The translations under genes and the position numbers were made by a program. The notes under the pieces were generated by a model. It saw only the letters and a program-made list of their open reading frames with translations. It was not told the DNA's origin and did not search any database. Of a DNA stretch of 64,000 bases, positions 32,268 through 43,181 are shown one piece after another (the stretch's first letter is position 1; each line of letters opens with the position of its first letter). This DNA comes from Pseudoips prasinana (Eukaryota; Arthropoda; Insecta; Lepidoptera; Nolidae): contig OX621255.1 of NCBI GenBank assembly GCA_951640165.1, forward strand, positions 20,496,001-20,560,000. Direction: 5' to 3'.

Positions 32268-32523
32268 TATTATCGAATCCAGTTTACGCCAGATCGGAAA
32301 CGAACACGGCTATATAAATATAATCGCTTGCTGGGCCTCGGGCTCACTCTTTGCGTGGCGTTCGAACGTGGCGGTTGTTGTCGTGTCGTTTTATAATTTA
32401 TTTTAACGCCATATTGTTTTAAATAATTGTGCTAGCATTTGTATCTGTTTTTGAGAAATATAAATTCGGTTGGATTTATGTGATTTCTTTTTAAATAACC
32501 TAACTGGAGTCTCATCTATAATA
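32268..32523 (+). repeat. right terminal repeat (256 bp, intact)
   Basis: Begins TATTATCGAATCC and ends CATCTATAATA, followed by the CTAT duplication. By eye it is identical over all 256 bases to the two parts of the left repeat. Confidence 0.93.
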
Positions 32524-32527
32524 CTAT

Positions 32528-33035
32528 TTTATTTACCTAAATTATTTTATTAAATACATACAAAGTAAAATAGTTCAGTTATATGTTTATTTTATTATTA
32601 TACAGAATAGTTTGTAAATAATCTTCGGTCTCTTATTTTCTTCATTAGATGAATTCAAAAAGAAATATTTAATTTTTAACTGTTATTTATTGTCACGTTT
32701 TTTTCTTAAGAAATTGAATAACACGAGACGACGTGACGTGTCATGGCAATGATCTCCTTAAACCAGGTTGCCTAGCAACCTAGATAGACTTGTATTCATT
32801 TGTAATTCAATAAAGAAATAAACTATTGATGAATTCATTAATTGAATCAGAAAAATAATGTTGGACTCCTGCATAATACTTGAAAAATATAATCTATTTA
32901 GAATATAGATCTCAAAGTTGTTAAGTCCATGCTATTTGACACTTAAATACCGCGTAAAAATACGCTCTATTGAAGCTGCAGGGTTGTAACTTTTACTTTT
33001 TTAGATACCTATTATGATTTTTATTAAAACATTTT
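32528..33035. other. no feature recognised
   Basis: AT-rich flank of the terminal-repeat element. No coding or repeats identified. Confidence 0.4.
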
Positions 33036-33535
33036 TAGGGTTCCGTAGCCAAATGGCAAAAAACGGAGCCCTTATGGATTTGTCATGTCTGTCTGTCCGT
33101 CCGTATGTCACAGCCACTTTTATCCGAAACTAGAAGACCTGTACTGTTGAAACTTGGTAAGTAGATGTATTCGGTGAACCGCACTAAGATTTTTGCAAAA
33201 ATAGAAAAATAACAATAATTTTGGGGGGTCCCCATACATAGAACTGAAACTCATTTTTTTCTAAACTGAATAGTTTGCGCGAGAGACACTTTCAAAGTGG
33301 TAAAATGAGCCCCCCCTGTAACTTCTAAAATACGAGAGTGATAAAACAAAAAAAATATATGATGTACATTACCATGCAAACTAACAACGACAATTGGTTA
33401 GAACGAGATCTAGCAAGTGGTTTTCTTTAATACGTCATAAATCGTAAACCGCAATTTTCTTTCATTTAATTAACTGAAATACTTGCTGCTACGGAACCCT
33501 TCATGGGCGAATCCGACTCGCACTTGGCCGTATTT
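33036..33535 (-). repeat. family-F repeat, long copy
   Basis: Runs from TAGGGTTCCGTAGCCAAATG to CCGACTCGCACTTGGCCG, the reverse of the 20600 copy, with GTCTGTCTGTCCGTCCGTAT near the low end. Non-coding. Confidence 0.65.
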
Positions 33536-33803
33536 TGTTTTATAAATCAGCAGGACGGTTTTAATACGAAAGCTCCCGTTTTCATAAAGCCGAGTTCAAA
33601 CAGCCGTATACTACGCAATGTGCACGTGGATTTTGAAAAAGATTGCGAAGACATACTTATACGCGACCACTCGTTTTGACGCGGCACTCACTACTGACAG
33701 CACCGTGACAACCGCTTAGGGGTCTTTTCGATGCGTATGTTTGTGTGATTTTGCCGTTTCGACCGTTTGTTGGTGGTTTCCGTACTATCTATTTTTTGAC
33801 GGT

Positions 33804-34018
33804 CACCGTAGCCTAGTAAGTAGAATCCCGGTAAGTGCAAATATTTGTGTGATGAGCACAAATATTTGATTCTGAGTCATGGATGTTTTGTATGTATATA
33901 AGTATTTATCTATCTATATAAGTATGTATATCGTCGCCTGGTACCCATAGTACAAGCTTTGCTTAGTTTGGGGCTAGGATGATCTGTGTGACATTGTCCC
34001 TAGATATTATTATTATTA
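33804..34018 (+). mobile_element. SINE family B, head partly deleted
   Basis: GTCACCGTAGCCTAGTAAGT joins directly to ATCCCGGTAAGTGCAAATAT, so the segment between the A and B boxes is lost. The body, 3' module and ATT tail are as in 12797-13047. Confidence 0.75.
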
Positions 34019-34044
34019 TTACTGAATCTTAACGTGCCTTCAGC

Positions 34045-34165
34045 TTATATGGTCGCGGGAAGCCGCTGGATGTGGACAGCATCAGACCGACCAATGTGGA
34101 GTTACTTGGGGGAGGCCTTTGACTATCAATGGACGTCTTTCGGCTGATATGATGATGACTAAATG
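34045..34165 (+). repeat. RTE LINE 3' tip
   Basis: GGGGGAGGCCTTTGACTATC, then GGACGTCTTTCGGCTGATAT and a GATGATGA tail. Only the last ~120 bases remain. Confidence 0.6.
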
Positions 34166-34624
34166 ATAAACGAATTGTAAGTTTCTTAACACAAAGGTGC
34201 AGGTCTTGCGCCGTGTTCAGCTGATTCACTTACCATTCGCTCTCTTCCCATTATCGCGAGCCAGGTAGCTTGAAAATTTCAAACGGCGTAATCAACAACA
34301 GTGCACAGTTTTCTATAAAAGATCATTAATTTCTAGTTGAATGAACCCAAAAGTTGTTTATTTGGCACCTTAAAAATATTAGTTAAATACAATTTTTAAG
34401 CAATCGTATATCTTTACAATCAATCAACGGATTATCCAAACATCATAAAAACGCATTAAACTACTTGCATTACGTGCTAGCCACGTGTGCAAATGAAAAT
34501 ATATACCATACATCACTCTAGGTAAAGCAAAATTTTAATCTGATCTAAATACTTTTGTCGGGATAAATATTTTTGAAAGCGGGTACAGTGAACCGGACAT
34601 TTTTGAGAATTAACTGTTATATGT

Positions 34625-34755
34625 TTTGACAAGCCTGTTGGCGTGGTTGGTAAATTCTTGCCATTTACGCCACCGGTCGTGGATTCGATTCCCACACAGG
34701 ACAGATATGTGTGTGCATGAACATGTCTGTTTGTCCTGTGTTGGCGGTGTGTGAA
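34625..34755 (+). mobile_element. SINE family C, head only
   Basis: CCTGTTGGCGTGGTTGGTAA and GTCGTGGATTCGATTCCCAC, then CAGATATGTGTGTGCATGAA. The 3' module is missing. Confidence 0.65.
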
Positions 34756-35145
34756 CAATATCAATATCAATGAAATGTTTTACGCCGATTCTATTGGACA
34801 GATTTAATCGCTTGGACACAGAGTATTGGCTGATATTCAACACTCCGAATTAGTACGTTAATAGTTATCGGATATAACCAATATAGTATTATTTTAGTAT
34901 TCTTTTTAATCATGAAGACCATCCGGAGAAGTATGCCTAATTTATATACTACTTGTCCGCGAAAATGCGATTGTTAGTTTGTTTATTTTACGCCTTAACT
35001 ACTCAACCGATTGTCACGAAATATTGCAAAGTCCAGCCGGGTCTATTTGATCCTGCTAATCTCCGTAACAGCTGGTTAAGGAGATTAGCAGGATGGATCA
35101 AACATACACGCTGATAGAATTAAATACATTGTCTTTTTATTATAA

Positions 35146-35305
35146 GTATTTGTTTCTGAGTCATGGATGTTTTCTATGTATTTAAGTATTTATCTATTTA
35201 TATAAGTATGTATATCGTCGCCTCGTACCCATAGTACAAGCTTTGCTTAGTTTGGGGCTAGGAAGATCTGTGTAACATTGTCACTATATATAATATTATT
35301 ATATT
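35146..35305 (+). mobile_element. SINE family B, 3' part
   Basis: TTTGTTTCTGAGTCATGGAT through GCTTTGCTTAGTTTGGGGCT to an AT-rich tail. The tRNA-like head is absent. Confidence 0.65.
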
Positions 35306-37247
35306 ATATTATTTCGCCAACAAGCTATGTAATGCAGGCTAGCAAATACTAATAATTTAAAAAATAAAAAGTATAATTTAAAAAACACCGTAGTAAAAAT
35401 ATGCATTAGCCGATTGTCATTTTGGTATGGAAAGTATTTTTATGTATTTTGCTTTGCGATATACTAAACTTTGTTCAGTTTCGTAGGCAAATTAGGCTCC
35501 TGAAGTTAAGTCCACTATTTATATACCTCGTATAAAAAGATTATATTAACAAAAAATACTAATAAGCCATTCTTGAATCAAAGCTGATTCTTTGACCCTA
35601 AAATGGCTAGCTCTCTGGTCACGAGTCGTCGATCAAACGATTTCCGATTTTGCAATAAACGAGCGTTTGGACCCTACTATCTTAGCATTTCCACATCAAA
35701 AGGCTCAGGCTTATATACGTAATTCACAACTAATTCAGCGTATCTGCGCCATTTTAAGGCTTTTATAGCAGCAGCACTGGGAACTTGAGAAGGTACATAG
35801 GTGTCGAAACCTGTTGCATCCTACACCAGAGGCCGTATCACATAATGAGGGCATACCGTCTGCTCTCTTCCCATTATCGTAAGCTAAGTAGCTTGAAAAA
35901 TTAAAAATAGCGTAACCAATATTTCAAGTAAATACCTATTGATGATGCCAGTTTAAATCACCTTACTTGCCGTGGACTTTTATGGCGCCTGATGTGGGAG
36001 GGTGCCCTAGGAAGCTTTGGTCTAGCCTAGACACCATCTTTATTACGTTGAAAGTAAGTGAGATTTTCGTCGGGCATATGTTTCTACAAATAACATGTTG
36101 TCGACTGTACTTAAGATTCACGATCGTGGAATTTTATAATACCTTATATTTAGGTCGTAGATATTTTCGATTTATGATTAATTCAGTAAAGGAAAGGTGA
36201 ATGAACAACTTGACACTCTAACATTGTGCTCATTCATGTAGAATGATCGGAAAGTTTTTATGAAAATATATCTTGTTTAACCGAAGAAGTCGAACGAAGA
36301 AGATAATCAATTTGCCTGAATTTTTGAACTGAAAACTTAATAGCGGCTTTGTGCACTTTTTTGGGATGGGTAAAAAAATTTAAACTCGCATACAGTTGAA
36401 AATCAGCGCTACAGTCATCTGTGGCAGAATACTGAACTGTGGCTTTTTAGTCACAAAGGTGCTTAGTATGGGTATCGAATAGGTGCGTAAAATTATGGAT
36501 TATAGAAAAATGTATTAATTGTTATTTATAAGTATCAAAGTTTTTATGTATTCTTCTGTGTATTGTACTACTATTACTTAATTTATACTGATGTACCTTG
36601 TGTCTAATAAATTTATATTCTTTATTCTTTCTTTCATCAGGACACATGACGTATTCGTAAGACGGAGGGTCTTTTTATTAATTCACACTTGTCGTTTATA
36701 CAGTTACATGACCGTAGCATGTTTTAAGTGAAAACTGCTTTAGCGGCGTTGTGAACTTTTTTTTTCTTTAACTATGTTAGATTTTTTACAGCCGACTGCC
36801 TAACCAAATTTAGTTCTATTTTCAAAATTTATTCGCACCATATGGAGGGAAGCAATTACTATGAGTCTTTACCGCCCTAAGGTTTCCTACCTGTGGGCGG
36901 TAAACAGTCATAGAATTGTTTAGCATCTTCCACTCGCTACTCTGATCAAATAAATGCTACTGAGTATGAGAAATGAAAAAATAGTTTTCATTTCTATCGG
37001 CAGTTCCCAAAGACTACCGCAAATATATTTTTATTGTGTGTACGTTACATGATTTCTCGTGATAAGAAAACACGTTATTCAGCAACAATAGACGTATATT
37101 CAACTCTGGCTTAGATACAATTTTGTGTATTGTAAGTTTAGTTCATCCAGTGTATTTTATATATGTGTGAGAGTTTTTACGTAACTAGTAGTATTTTAAT
37201 ATAATAGGTGATTTAACTATATCGTGTCTGTTATATAATGTCTTATA
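35306..37247. other. mostly unassigned, with small repeat remnants
   Basis: The block 35855-35920 (CTGCTCTCTTCCCATTATCG) repeats one at 34235-34295. At 35968-36020 a stretch (GCCGTGGACTTTTATGGCGC) resembles the 3' UTR of the R1-type LINE at 7120. A stem with TTACCGCCC and GGGCGGTAA arms lies near 36870-36903. No coding region is recognised. Confidence 0.4.
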
Positions 37248-38535
37248 TTAGGTCTTTACCTATGAAATTGCCGTTCTGCAGTACTGGCCATTTCAAATCA
37301 AAATAATTTTTGTTTGGCTAAGAATTCTAATTTCAAATTAATTTTATTTTAAAAACATGGATTCTTTTTTCCAAAAGTAGTCATTTCTTTATTGATTAGT
37401 GTTACATTTTCATCGCATTTCAATCTTTTTCGTCATCATGGATACGTTAAAAATTCGAGTAATTATGGAATATGAGTACCGTCGTGGCAGCAACGCGGCA
37501 CAAGCGGCACGCAACATCAACGACGTTTACGGAGCTAACACTACAAACCAACGCACCACCTGTTATTGGTTTGCTCGCTTCCGTTCTGGAAATTTCGACC
37601 TGAAAAATGAACCTCGCGGTCGTCCGAAGACTTTGGTCGACAATGACGAATTAAAGGCGGTTGTGGAAGCTGATGATACACAATCTACGGCTGAATTAGC
37701 AGCAGCTTTCGACGTTAGCGTCAAAACAATATTGGTCCATTTGCGTCAAATTGGCAAGGTAAAAAAGCTTGACAAATGGGTGCCCCACGAACTCAATGAT
37801 CGCCAGCGCGAAGTACGCGTCGAGACGTGCCTTGCACTGCTCAACAGACACACAAATGAAGGAATTTTGAACCGCATTGTTACCTGCGATGAAAAATGGA
37901 TTCTGTTTGATAACCGCAAGCGCTCAGCAAGTTGGTTGGATCCTGGTTCAGCACCTAAACAATGCCCTAAACGAAAACTTACCCCTAGAAAAGTGATGGT
38001 CACTGTTTGGTGGTCTAGCGCCGGTGTGATTCATCACAGCTTCTTACCAAACGGGGTGAGCATTACTGCAGATGTGTACTGTGAAGAACTGAGCACAATG
38101 ATGGAGAAGCTGGCGCATCTCCAACCAGCATTGGTCAATCGCTCGTCTCCGCTGCTCCTGCACGACAACGCGCGACCTCATACTGCACAGCAGACGGTCT
38201 CCAAGTTGCAAGAACTGGGGTTGGAAGCTCTCCGTCATCCGCCCTACTCACCAGACCTTGCGCCTACAGACTACTACTTTTTCCAGAATTTGGATAACTT
38301 CTTGGCGGGAAAAAAATTCAATACCCGAGAGGCAGTACAAAATGCCTTTGAAGAATTTGTTGCCTCCCGTCCAGCTGATTTCTTTAAGAAGGGCATCAAT
38401 AAACTGCCACTGCGATGGCAAAGATGCATTGATTGCATGGGTGATTACTTCGATTAATACAAATAAAAAAATTCATGAAAAAAATTCGTTTAAATTTTTT
38501 CATACAAAACGGCAATTTCATAGGTAAAGACCTAT
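37248..38535 (+). mobile_element. mariner transposon, copy 2 (complete, 1288 bp)
   Basis: Same ends as copy 1 in the opposite orientation: TTAGGTCTTTACC at 37248, ATAGGTCTTTACC in reverse at 38535, and TA at 37246-37247 and 38536-38537. The flanks differ from those of copies 1 and 3, so it is an independent insertion. Confidence 0.95.
37438..38457 (+). CDS. mariner transposase, copy 2
   Basis: 339 residues, identical to copies 1 and 3 at the protein level. It shows the full DDD34D triad (TCDE, HDNARPH, SPDLAPTDY), WVPHEL and the GRP linker. The start at the second ATG follows the same reasoning as for copy 1. Shadow frames on the opposite strand are also identical among the copies, so the nucleotide sequences are nearly or fully identical. 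The coding frame ends 78 bases before the 3' terminus. Potentially active. Confidence 0.95.
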   Translation: MDTLKIRVIMEYEYRRGSNAAQAARNINDVYGANTTNQRTTCYWFARFRSGNFDLKNEPRGRPKTLVDNDELKAVVEADDTQSTAELAAAFDVSVKTILVHLRQIGKVKKLDKWVPHELNDRQREVRVETCLALLNRHTNEGILNRIVTCDEKWILFDNRKRSASWLDPGSAPKQCPKRKLTPRKVMVTVWWSSAGVIHHSFLPNGVSITADVYCEELSTMMEKLAHLQPALVNRSSPLLLHDNARPHTAQQTVSKLQELGLEALRHPPYSPDLAPTDYYFFQNLDNFLAGKKFNTREAVQNAFEEFVASRPADFFKKGINKLPLRWQRCIDCMGDYFD

Positions 38536-38970
38536 TATTATGTCTATATAAAAATTGACACATAGTAAGTTAATATTAGAGGCTGCGCTTACGGTTGTAC
38601 TTTAATTATAACATCGACAATGTCACCGTACTGAAAAGACCCAGCGGGAGAAGTGTAGTGGGTTCTTTTCAACCGATTTAAATGCGACCTAGTTGATACT
38701 ATCCAGTTAATTTATTAATAACGATGCGAGCATTAACTACAGATTCTGTTAAATCTTGGTCGTTATCTTAAAAGGTCAAGAACATAATATTAATGAAATC
38801 CACTCAGCATTAAAATAGATTTAACCATTCATTTGACCTTGGGTTTTAACATCTTTGATGCATATTGCAGCTTTACAGTCCCATTATTTCAATAGGACTT
38901 GAGCTTTTTAATTACGAAATCGGCGAATTACTTGTAATAGGAGACGTGTATTTCGTAGCTATATATATGG
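38536..38970. other. no feature recognised
   Basis: AT-rich and apparently non-coding, between mariner copy 2 and a SINE. Confidence 0.4.
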
Positions 38971-39315
38971 ATGACTGCCTCGTTGGTCAAGCGGTAGCGT
39001 GTTTAACCGCAGAAAATGAGGTCCTGGGTTCAAATCCCGGGTCGGGCCAAAAACAAAGTGATTTTACCAAGTTGGCAGTATTACACCCCCGTGCCTCGAA
39101 GAGCACGTATAAAGCCGTTGGTCCTATACCAGACCCCTTTTTGCGTCGTGTAGCTAGTCGTCCCATCGGATCATGAGAGTGATGGAACAGAAAGTGCCCT
39201 TGTGTTTGCGCACACACTTGTGCACTATAATATATCCTGCGCAATTGGCTAATCTCCATTGAGAATGGCCGCCGTGGCCGAAATTCGGCCGGGAAGACAT
39301 CATCATCATCGTCAT
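38971..39315 (+). mobile_element. tRNA-derived SINE family S, reference copy
   Basis: The best copy in the window. Head GCCTCGTTGGTCAAGCGGTA (A box) and GGGTTCAAATCCC (B box), then a body with CGGATCATGAGAGTGATGGA and TAATCTCCATTGAGAATGGC, ending in an ATC-rich tail (CATCATCATCATCG). The head resembles a tRNA but its ends do not pair as an acceptor stem. Reverse copies are at 10553 and 13222, and a decayed copy at 56990. Confidence 0.8.
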
Positions 39316-39499
39316 CATATATGGATATAGTTACTAGTTTATGCAATTTGTTTGTTATGATAAAATTTATTGGTTCTAGAAAAAGAAAATAGGTACAATT
39401 ATTACATTAACACTCTTAATTAAAATAATTCCTTGATCCGCCGCTTAACCATGTCTCAGCTAAACCCTGCTCAACCACTTAAACCCCGCTCAACTATTT

Positions 39500-39962
39500 C
39501 TTTATTTAAAAACCCTACTTAAAGGTTTCTCAGGACTGGTATAGAGCTTGACCAAAATCGACTAAATTGGATTATGTATCAAAACTTTATGATTTTTGCT
39601 CTATGGTAGACATGGAATGATAGATTTATGATCGTAACAGTGCATTTTCAAGGACTATTGATTTTCTTCGGTGGATTTTGAAGTTTGTGATAAGAATCCA
39701 ACTGGCATTCAGTATTTATTTAAAAATTAAAACGGTTAGTAACTTCAATAAAACCTCCATTCACAAACAAACGTCAAACAAAACGTCAGCTGATGCAAAT
39801 AAAATCCGCCATATTTGAGCAAGGTTTAAACCAGGGGCCGACGTGGTTTAAATTTTGACATGGCTTAACCGCGGGTCAAAGTTAAATCGTGTTTTTAAAT
39901 GAAAAACTTGATAAACCATGGTTGAGCGGCCGGCTTAAATTTAAGTAGCGTTTTTAAATAAG
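39500..39962. mobile_element. possible MITE with TTTAAAAAC inverted ends
   Basis: CTTTATTTAAAAACCCTACT at 39500 is matched by its complement at 39940-39962 with one or two differences. The interior has no coding. Flanking CCGCTTAACC-like and GCGGTTAAGCC-like motifs suggest a larger symmetric element. Target duplication not resolved. Confidence 0.4.
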
Positions 39963-40034
39963 ACTGTAAATGTTTAGTCACTATTGCTCTTCAAACAACA
40001 GGAATCGCTTTAAAATACAAAGTAAATTAAAACT

Positions 40035-40100
40035 GTGAAGATCTTTGGGGGAGGCCTTTGTCAAACAGTGTACGTATTTCGGCTGATATATGATAATAAT
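40035..40100 (+). repeat. RTE LINE 3' tip
   Basis: GAAGATCTTTGGGGGAGGCC to TTTCGGCTGATATATGATAA, immediately followed by the head of a family-E repeat. Confidence 0.5.
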
Positions 40101-40101
40101 T

Positions 40102-40330
40102 GCTGTGTGGTGACGGCATAGAATATCATCGCCCCATCTCATCCCGTGGAGGGCGTAGAAATCGTCCGAGGGAATACTTACCAGAGAACGGGCAGCAACT
40201 ATGACAATCAAACTGCGATCGCCAACCCGTCTGCCAAGCGTGGCGATTATGGCATATCCCCCATTCTTTTGGGAGACTTTTGTCCAACCGTGGGTGTATT
40301 TTGGCTGACATGATGAAGATAATGATGATA
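40102..40330 (+). mobile_element. family-E short repeat, long copy
   Basis: Head TGCTGTGTGGTGACGGCATA, middle GCGATCGCCAACCCGTCTGC, 3' end TTTTGGCTGACATGATGAAG with a GATGATAA tail. The 3' end matches RTE LINE ends in the window. Non-coding. Confidence 0.7.
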
Positions 40331-40436
40331 ATAATTAAATAAAAATGGGGAAAAATAATAATTACATAAAACCATTAAGACCGCTCGCATTTACAAGAGC
40401 TCTTAACAGTTTTATTACTATTTAGTCAAAACATAA

Positions 40437-40648
40437 ATTGCTTACATTACATTGTCCTGCTGGTGTGCTGGTGGTATTAGATAGTGCTATAGATAAATTA
40501 CACCCAGACATAAAACAAATAATCGTGTTCATTGCACAAAGATTCGCCTTAGCAGTCAGTGTCACACAAATAGTTGTTCTGCGCGGGATTCGAACCCAGT
40601 ACACTAAGTGACGAGACGACTGTGTTAACCACTGCGCCACACGTACAG
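40437..40648 (-). mobile_element. tRNA-derived SINE family A
   Basis: Reverse copy: GCGGGATTCGAACCC (B box) and AACCACTGCGCCACACGTAC (A box) at the high end, body toward 40437. Confidence 0.75.
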
Positions 40649-40727
40649 TCGACCTATGAAGCTAAGTTACCAGAATTTATCACTGATGGAAATTCCAGTA
40701 TTCCACTTAGTATAAATAAATAAATAA

Positions 40728-40965
40728 TGTCTTAGGACATTATTCACACACGGTCATCTGATCCCAAACTAAGCAGAGCATGTACTATGGAAACCAGATA
40801 ACTGTTATCCCAAGTTTTTTTTTGTGAATATATAGTTATATAGATAATTACACTCACTCAGGACAAACAGCAATGTTCACACAAATATCTGTCCTGGGTG
40901 GGAATCGAACCCACGACCTGCGGCATGCAAAGCAAGCATTTACCAACCTCAGCACACGCCCGGCA
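40728..40965 (-). mobile_element. SINE family C
   Basis: Reverse copy. The 3' module CATCTGATCCCAAACTAAGC is at the low end. The head GTGGGAATCGAACCCACGAC and CATTTACCAACCTCAGCACA is at the high end. Confidence 0.8.
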
Positions 40966-41451
40966 ATATATAAGTTCCTTGTTCCAGATTTCTCTGAACC
41001 GGTAGATTGACCTTTTAACTTTACATATTATTATGGAATGACAACCTCCAAATCCATAAATCAACATCTTTCATCAAAATATATTTTCCTCATTCGATGT
41101 AGTTATGAGTTTATAGTTTATCTCAACGTCTGATTTACCCTAGACCTATTTCGTTAATACCTAGGTATTAGTAATCTGGTATCTGATGACTCACTGATAT
41201 GAGGATTAGTCGTCGGAAAGATTTTTATGAGCTAAATTGACGCATCACGGAATTAACTCACTATGTATGTAAAGATTTATGCATTCAAATTTTATTATTC
41301 TAGCATTTTCTGCGATCGTACGTATATCTCTACTCTAGACTAAAATGTCATAAATGAAACATCCTTCATAATCTTTCGAGCAGACGAAGCAATCTAATTT
41401 AATTTAATATAATTTAGAAGCAGTGTGGTTTCTAACCCAAAAAAAAAACAT
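40966..41451. other. no feature recognised
   Basis: AT-rich and non-coding as far as can be seen. Confidence 0.4.
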
Positions 41452-41718
41452 ACTATCCTGGGACATTACTTACACACGGCCATCTGATCCCAAACTAAGC
41501 AGAGCTTCTACTATGGAAACCAGATAACTGATATACTACATATTCAACTTTTCTTTTGTAAATACTAGTTATTACTACTAATTATATAGATAAATTACAC
41601 CCTGACTCAGGACAAGCAGACATGTTTATGCACACTAATATCTGTCCTGGGTGGGAATCGAACCCACGACCTCCGGCGTGAAAAGCAAGCATTTGCCTAC
41701 CACGCCAACAGGCCCGTC
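41452..41718 (-). mobile_element. SINE family C, good copy
   Basis: Reverse copy with all parts: the 3' module (CACGGCCATCTGATCCCAAA), the middle (ACACCCTGACTCAGGACAAG) and the head (GGGAATCGAACCCACGACCT, then ACCACGCCAACAGGCCCGTC). Confidence 0.85.
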
Positions 41719-41991
41719 AAAATAACAGAACCAACCCATACCACAATGTTGATGATGTAAAAGGGGACCAATGGATAAACCAGGTTGTTCAGGTACTAGT
41801 ATACAGGCGGAGCTACAGCGCCACCTGTATACTACCTACCATCTCACTCCCATGAAAAATGGCAACGTTATGGAAACCTTTGGGGACGGCCTATGTCCAG
41901 TAGTGGATGATATAAAGTTGATAATGAAATTCAATCAAACGATCTAATCTTATGGTTAACTTATTGCTGTTATGCAAACACATCATATGAC

Positions 41992-42208
41992 GGTCACCAT
42001 AGCCTAGTTGGTGTCCTGGGTTCGAATCCCGGTAAGTGCAAATATTTGTGTGATGAGCACGAATTTTTGTTTCTGAGTCATGGATGTTTTCTATGTATAT
42101 ATGTATTTATCTATCTATATAAGTATGTATATCGTCGCCTGGTACCCATAGTACAAGCTTTGCTTAGTTTGGGGCTAGGATGATCTGTGTGACATTGTCC
42201 CCAGTTTT
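41992..42208 (+). mobile_element. SINE family B, head shortened
   Basis: GGTCACCATAGCCTAGTTGG joins at once to TGTCCTGGGTTCGAATCCC, skipping about 25 bases between the boxes. Body and 3' module are complete. The tail is now T-rich. Confidence 0.75.
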
Positions 42209-42655
42209 TTTTTTTTTTATATCATACATAATACAGAACCACTTCAAAGTTGTGTTAACAATCTTTATCTTTTCAACTCATATTATGTAGAAGATGATAT
42301 CGGATAGGCTTTTGGCAAATGATAAACTTTACATGCTTCACAAATCGTGCGTGAAAATGTTGTTATCGTCAAACATCGGCACTTACAATCAGTGGCATGA
42401 TCATTAATAGCAGATATGAACAAACCGCTCAACACAATACTTGAGGACTGTGATCACACTGATAAAACCATCGTGATATTACGTTAAACAGCTAATATTA
42501 CCGTGACCACGGCTGGTGCAATCATAACATCGGGTAACCTAAAGGTAATGATTTGCCTTAAATCGTTGTCGCGATCGAGACCCGTGTCCACAATATATAA
42601 AAATTGTAACTATATGAGCATATTTTTTTTCATATTTATTTGTTATTTTTTAACA
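42209..42655. other. no feature recognised
   Basis: T-run at 42207-42219, then AT-rich sequence. No coding identified. Confidence 0.4.
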
Positions 42656-42905
42656 TATTTTATATAACAGCTGTAAGAAGTCCTATGCTGGACAAAAGCC
42701 TCCCCTAAGAATCATCTTGGGGCATATGCCATAATAGCCACGCGTGGCAGACGGGTTGGCGATCGCAGTATGATGGTCGTAGATCTCAGAAAGAAACTGC
42801 TATCCGTCTTCTTGTAGATACTCCCTCGGGTCAACTTCTACGCCCCCCACGGGATGAGATGGGGTGATGAAATTCTGATATTTGCCACCGTCACCACACA
42901 GTAAT
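42656..42905 (-). mobile_element. family-E short repeat, reverse copy
   Basis: Shows GACAAAAGCCTCCCCTAAGA near the low end, GGCAGACGGGTTGGCGATCG in the middle and GCCACCGTCACCACACAGTA at the head. Lies head-first against the exon-like segment 42930-43151. Confidence 0.7.
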
Positions 42906-42929
42906 CGTTCAAAAAAACATTGTTTACAG

Positions 42930-43151
42930 CAAGCCTACGAAGCACTCATAGCTTCGTTGATCAATAGAGGCTTACGGCGTACTTATTTACCAAATGACTT
43001 GAGTACCTCAAGCGACGCCGAAGGTCTTTGGGGTTCAAACCTCTACGCAGAGCTATTACTGCCGCGCGGGTTAGATTTTACTGCAGCCAAAAACGATTTC
43101 CGTACGTTTACACAACATTACGCGAATGAGTCTTATGACCCTGTTACTTAA
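42930..43151 (+). CDS. exon-like segment of unknown gene, possible terminal exon
   Basis: After TTGTTTACAG (acceptor-like, ending 42929) a frame of 73 codons runs to a TAA at 43149, and an AATAAA signal follows at about 43171. The translation (beginning QAYEALIASLINRGL and including AEGLWGSNLYAELLLPRG) has the balanced composition of a real protein and is unlike the transposon proteins here, but I do not recognise it. No upstream exon was found. Two family-E repeats flank it in opposite orientations. It may be the last exon of a host gene, a relic, or chance. The pyrimidine tract before the acceptor is weak. Confidence 0.3.
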   Translation, partial: QAYEALIASLINRGLRRTYLPNDLSTSSDAEGLWGSNLYAELLLPRGLDFTAAKNDFRTFTQHYANESYDPVT

Positions 43152-43181
43152 CTATTTAAATTATATTAATAAAATAAATTG

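Larger units (their letters stand above)
21498..32523 (+). mobile_element. non-coding terminal-direct-repeat retroelement (LARD-like), split by a Jockey LINE
   Basis: Two identical 256-bp direct repeats begin TATTATCGAATCC and end CATCTATAATA. They enclose a 4522-bp internal region (27746-32267), and the whole is flanked by CTAT at 21494-21497 and 32524-32527. Without the Jockey insert the element is 5034 bp. The terminal repeats have short inverted tips (TATTAT, ATAATA) and a strong TATA box, as LTRs do. No gag, pol or integrase was found; the longest open frame is about 99 codons. Neither a TGG-type primer-binding site nor a clear polypurine tract is visible, so the LTR-retrotransposon reading is inferred from architecture. 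An unusual DNA element with direct repeats is the alternative. Confidence 0.8.

Noticed and set aside
38971..39045. tRNA gene
   Set aside because: A and B boxes are present but the acceptor ends do not pair and the sequence continues into a repeated SINE body.
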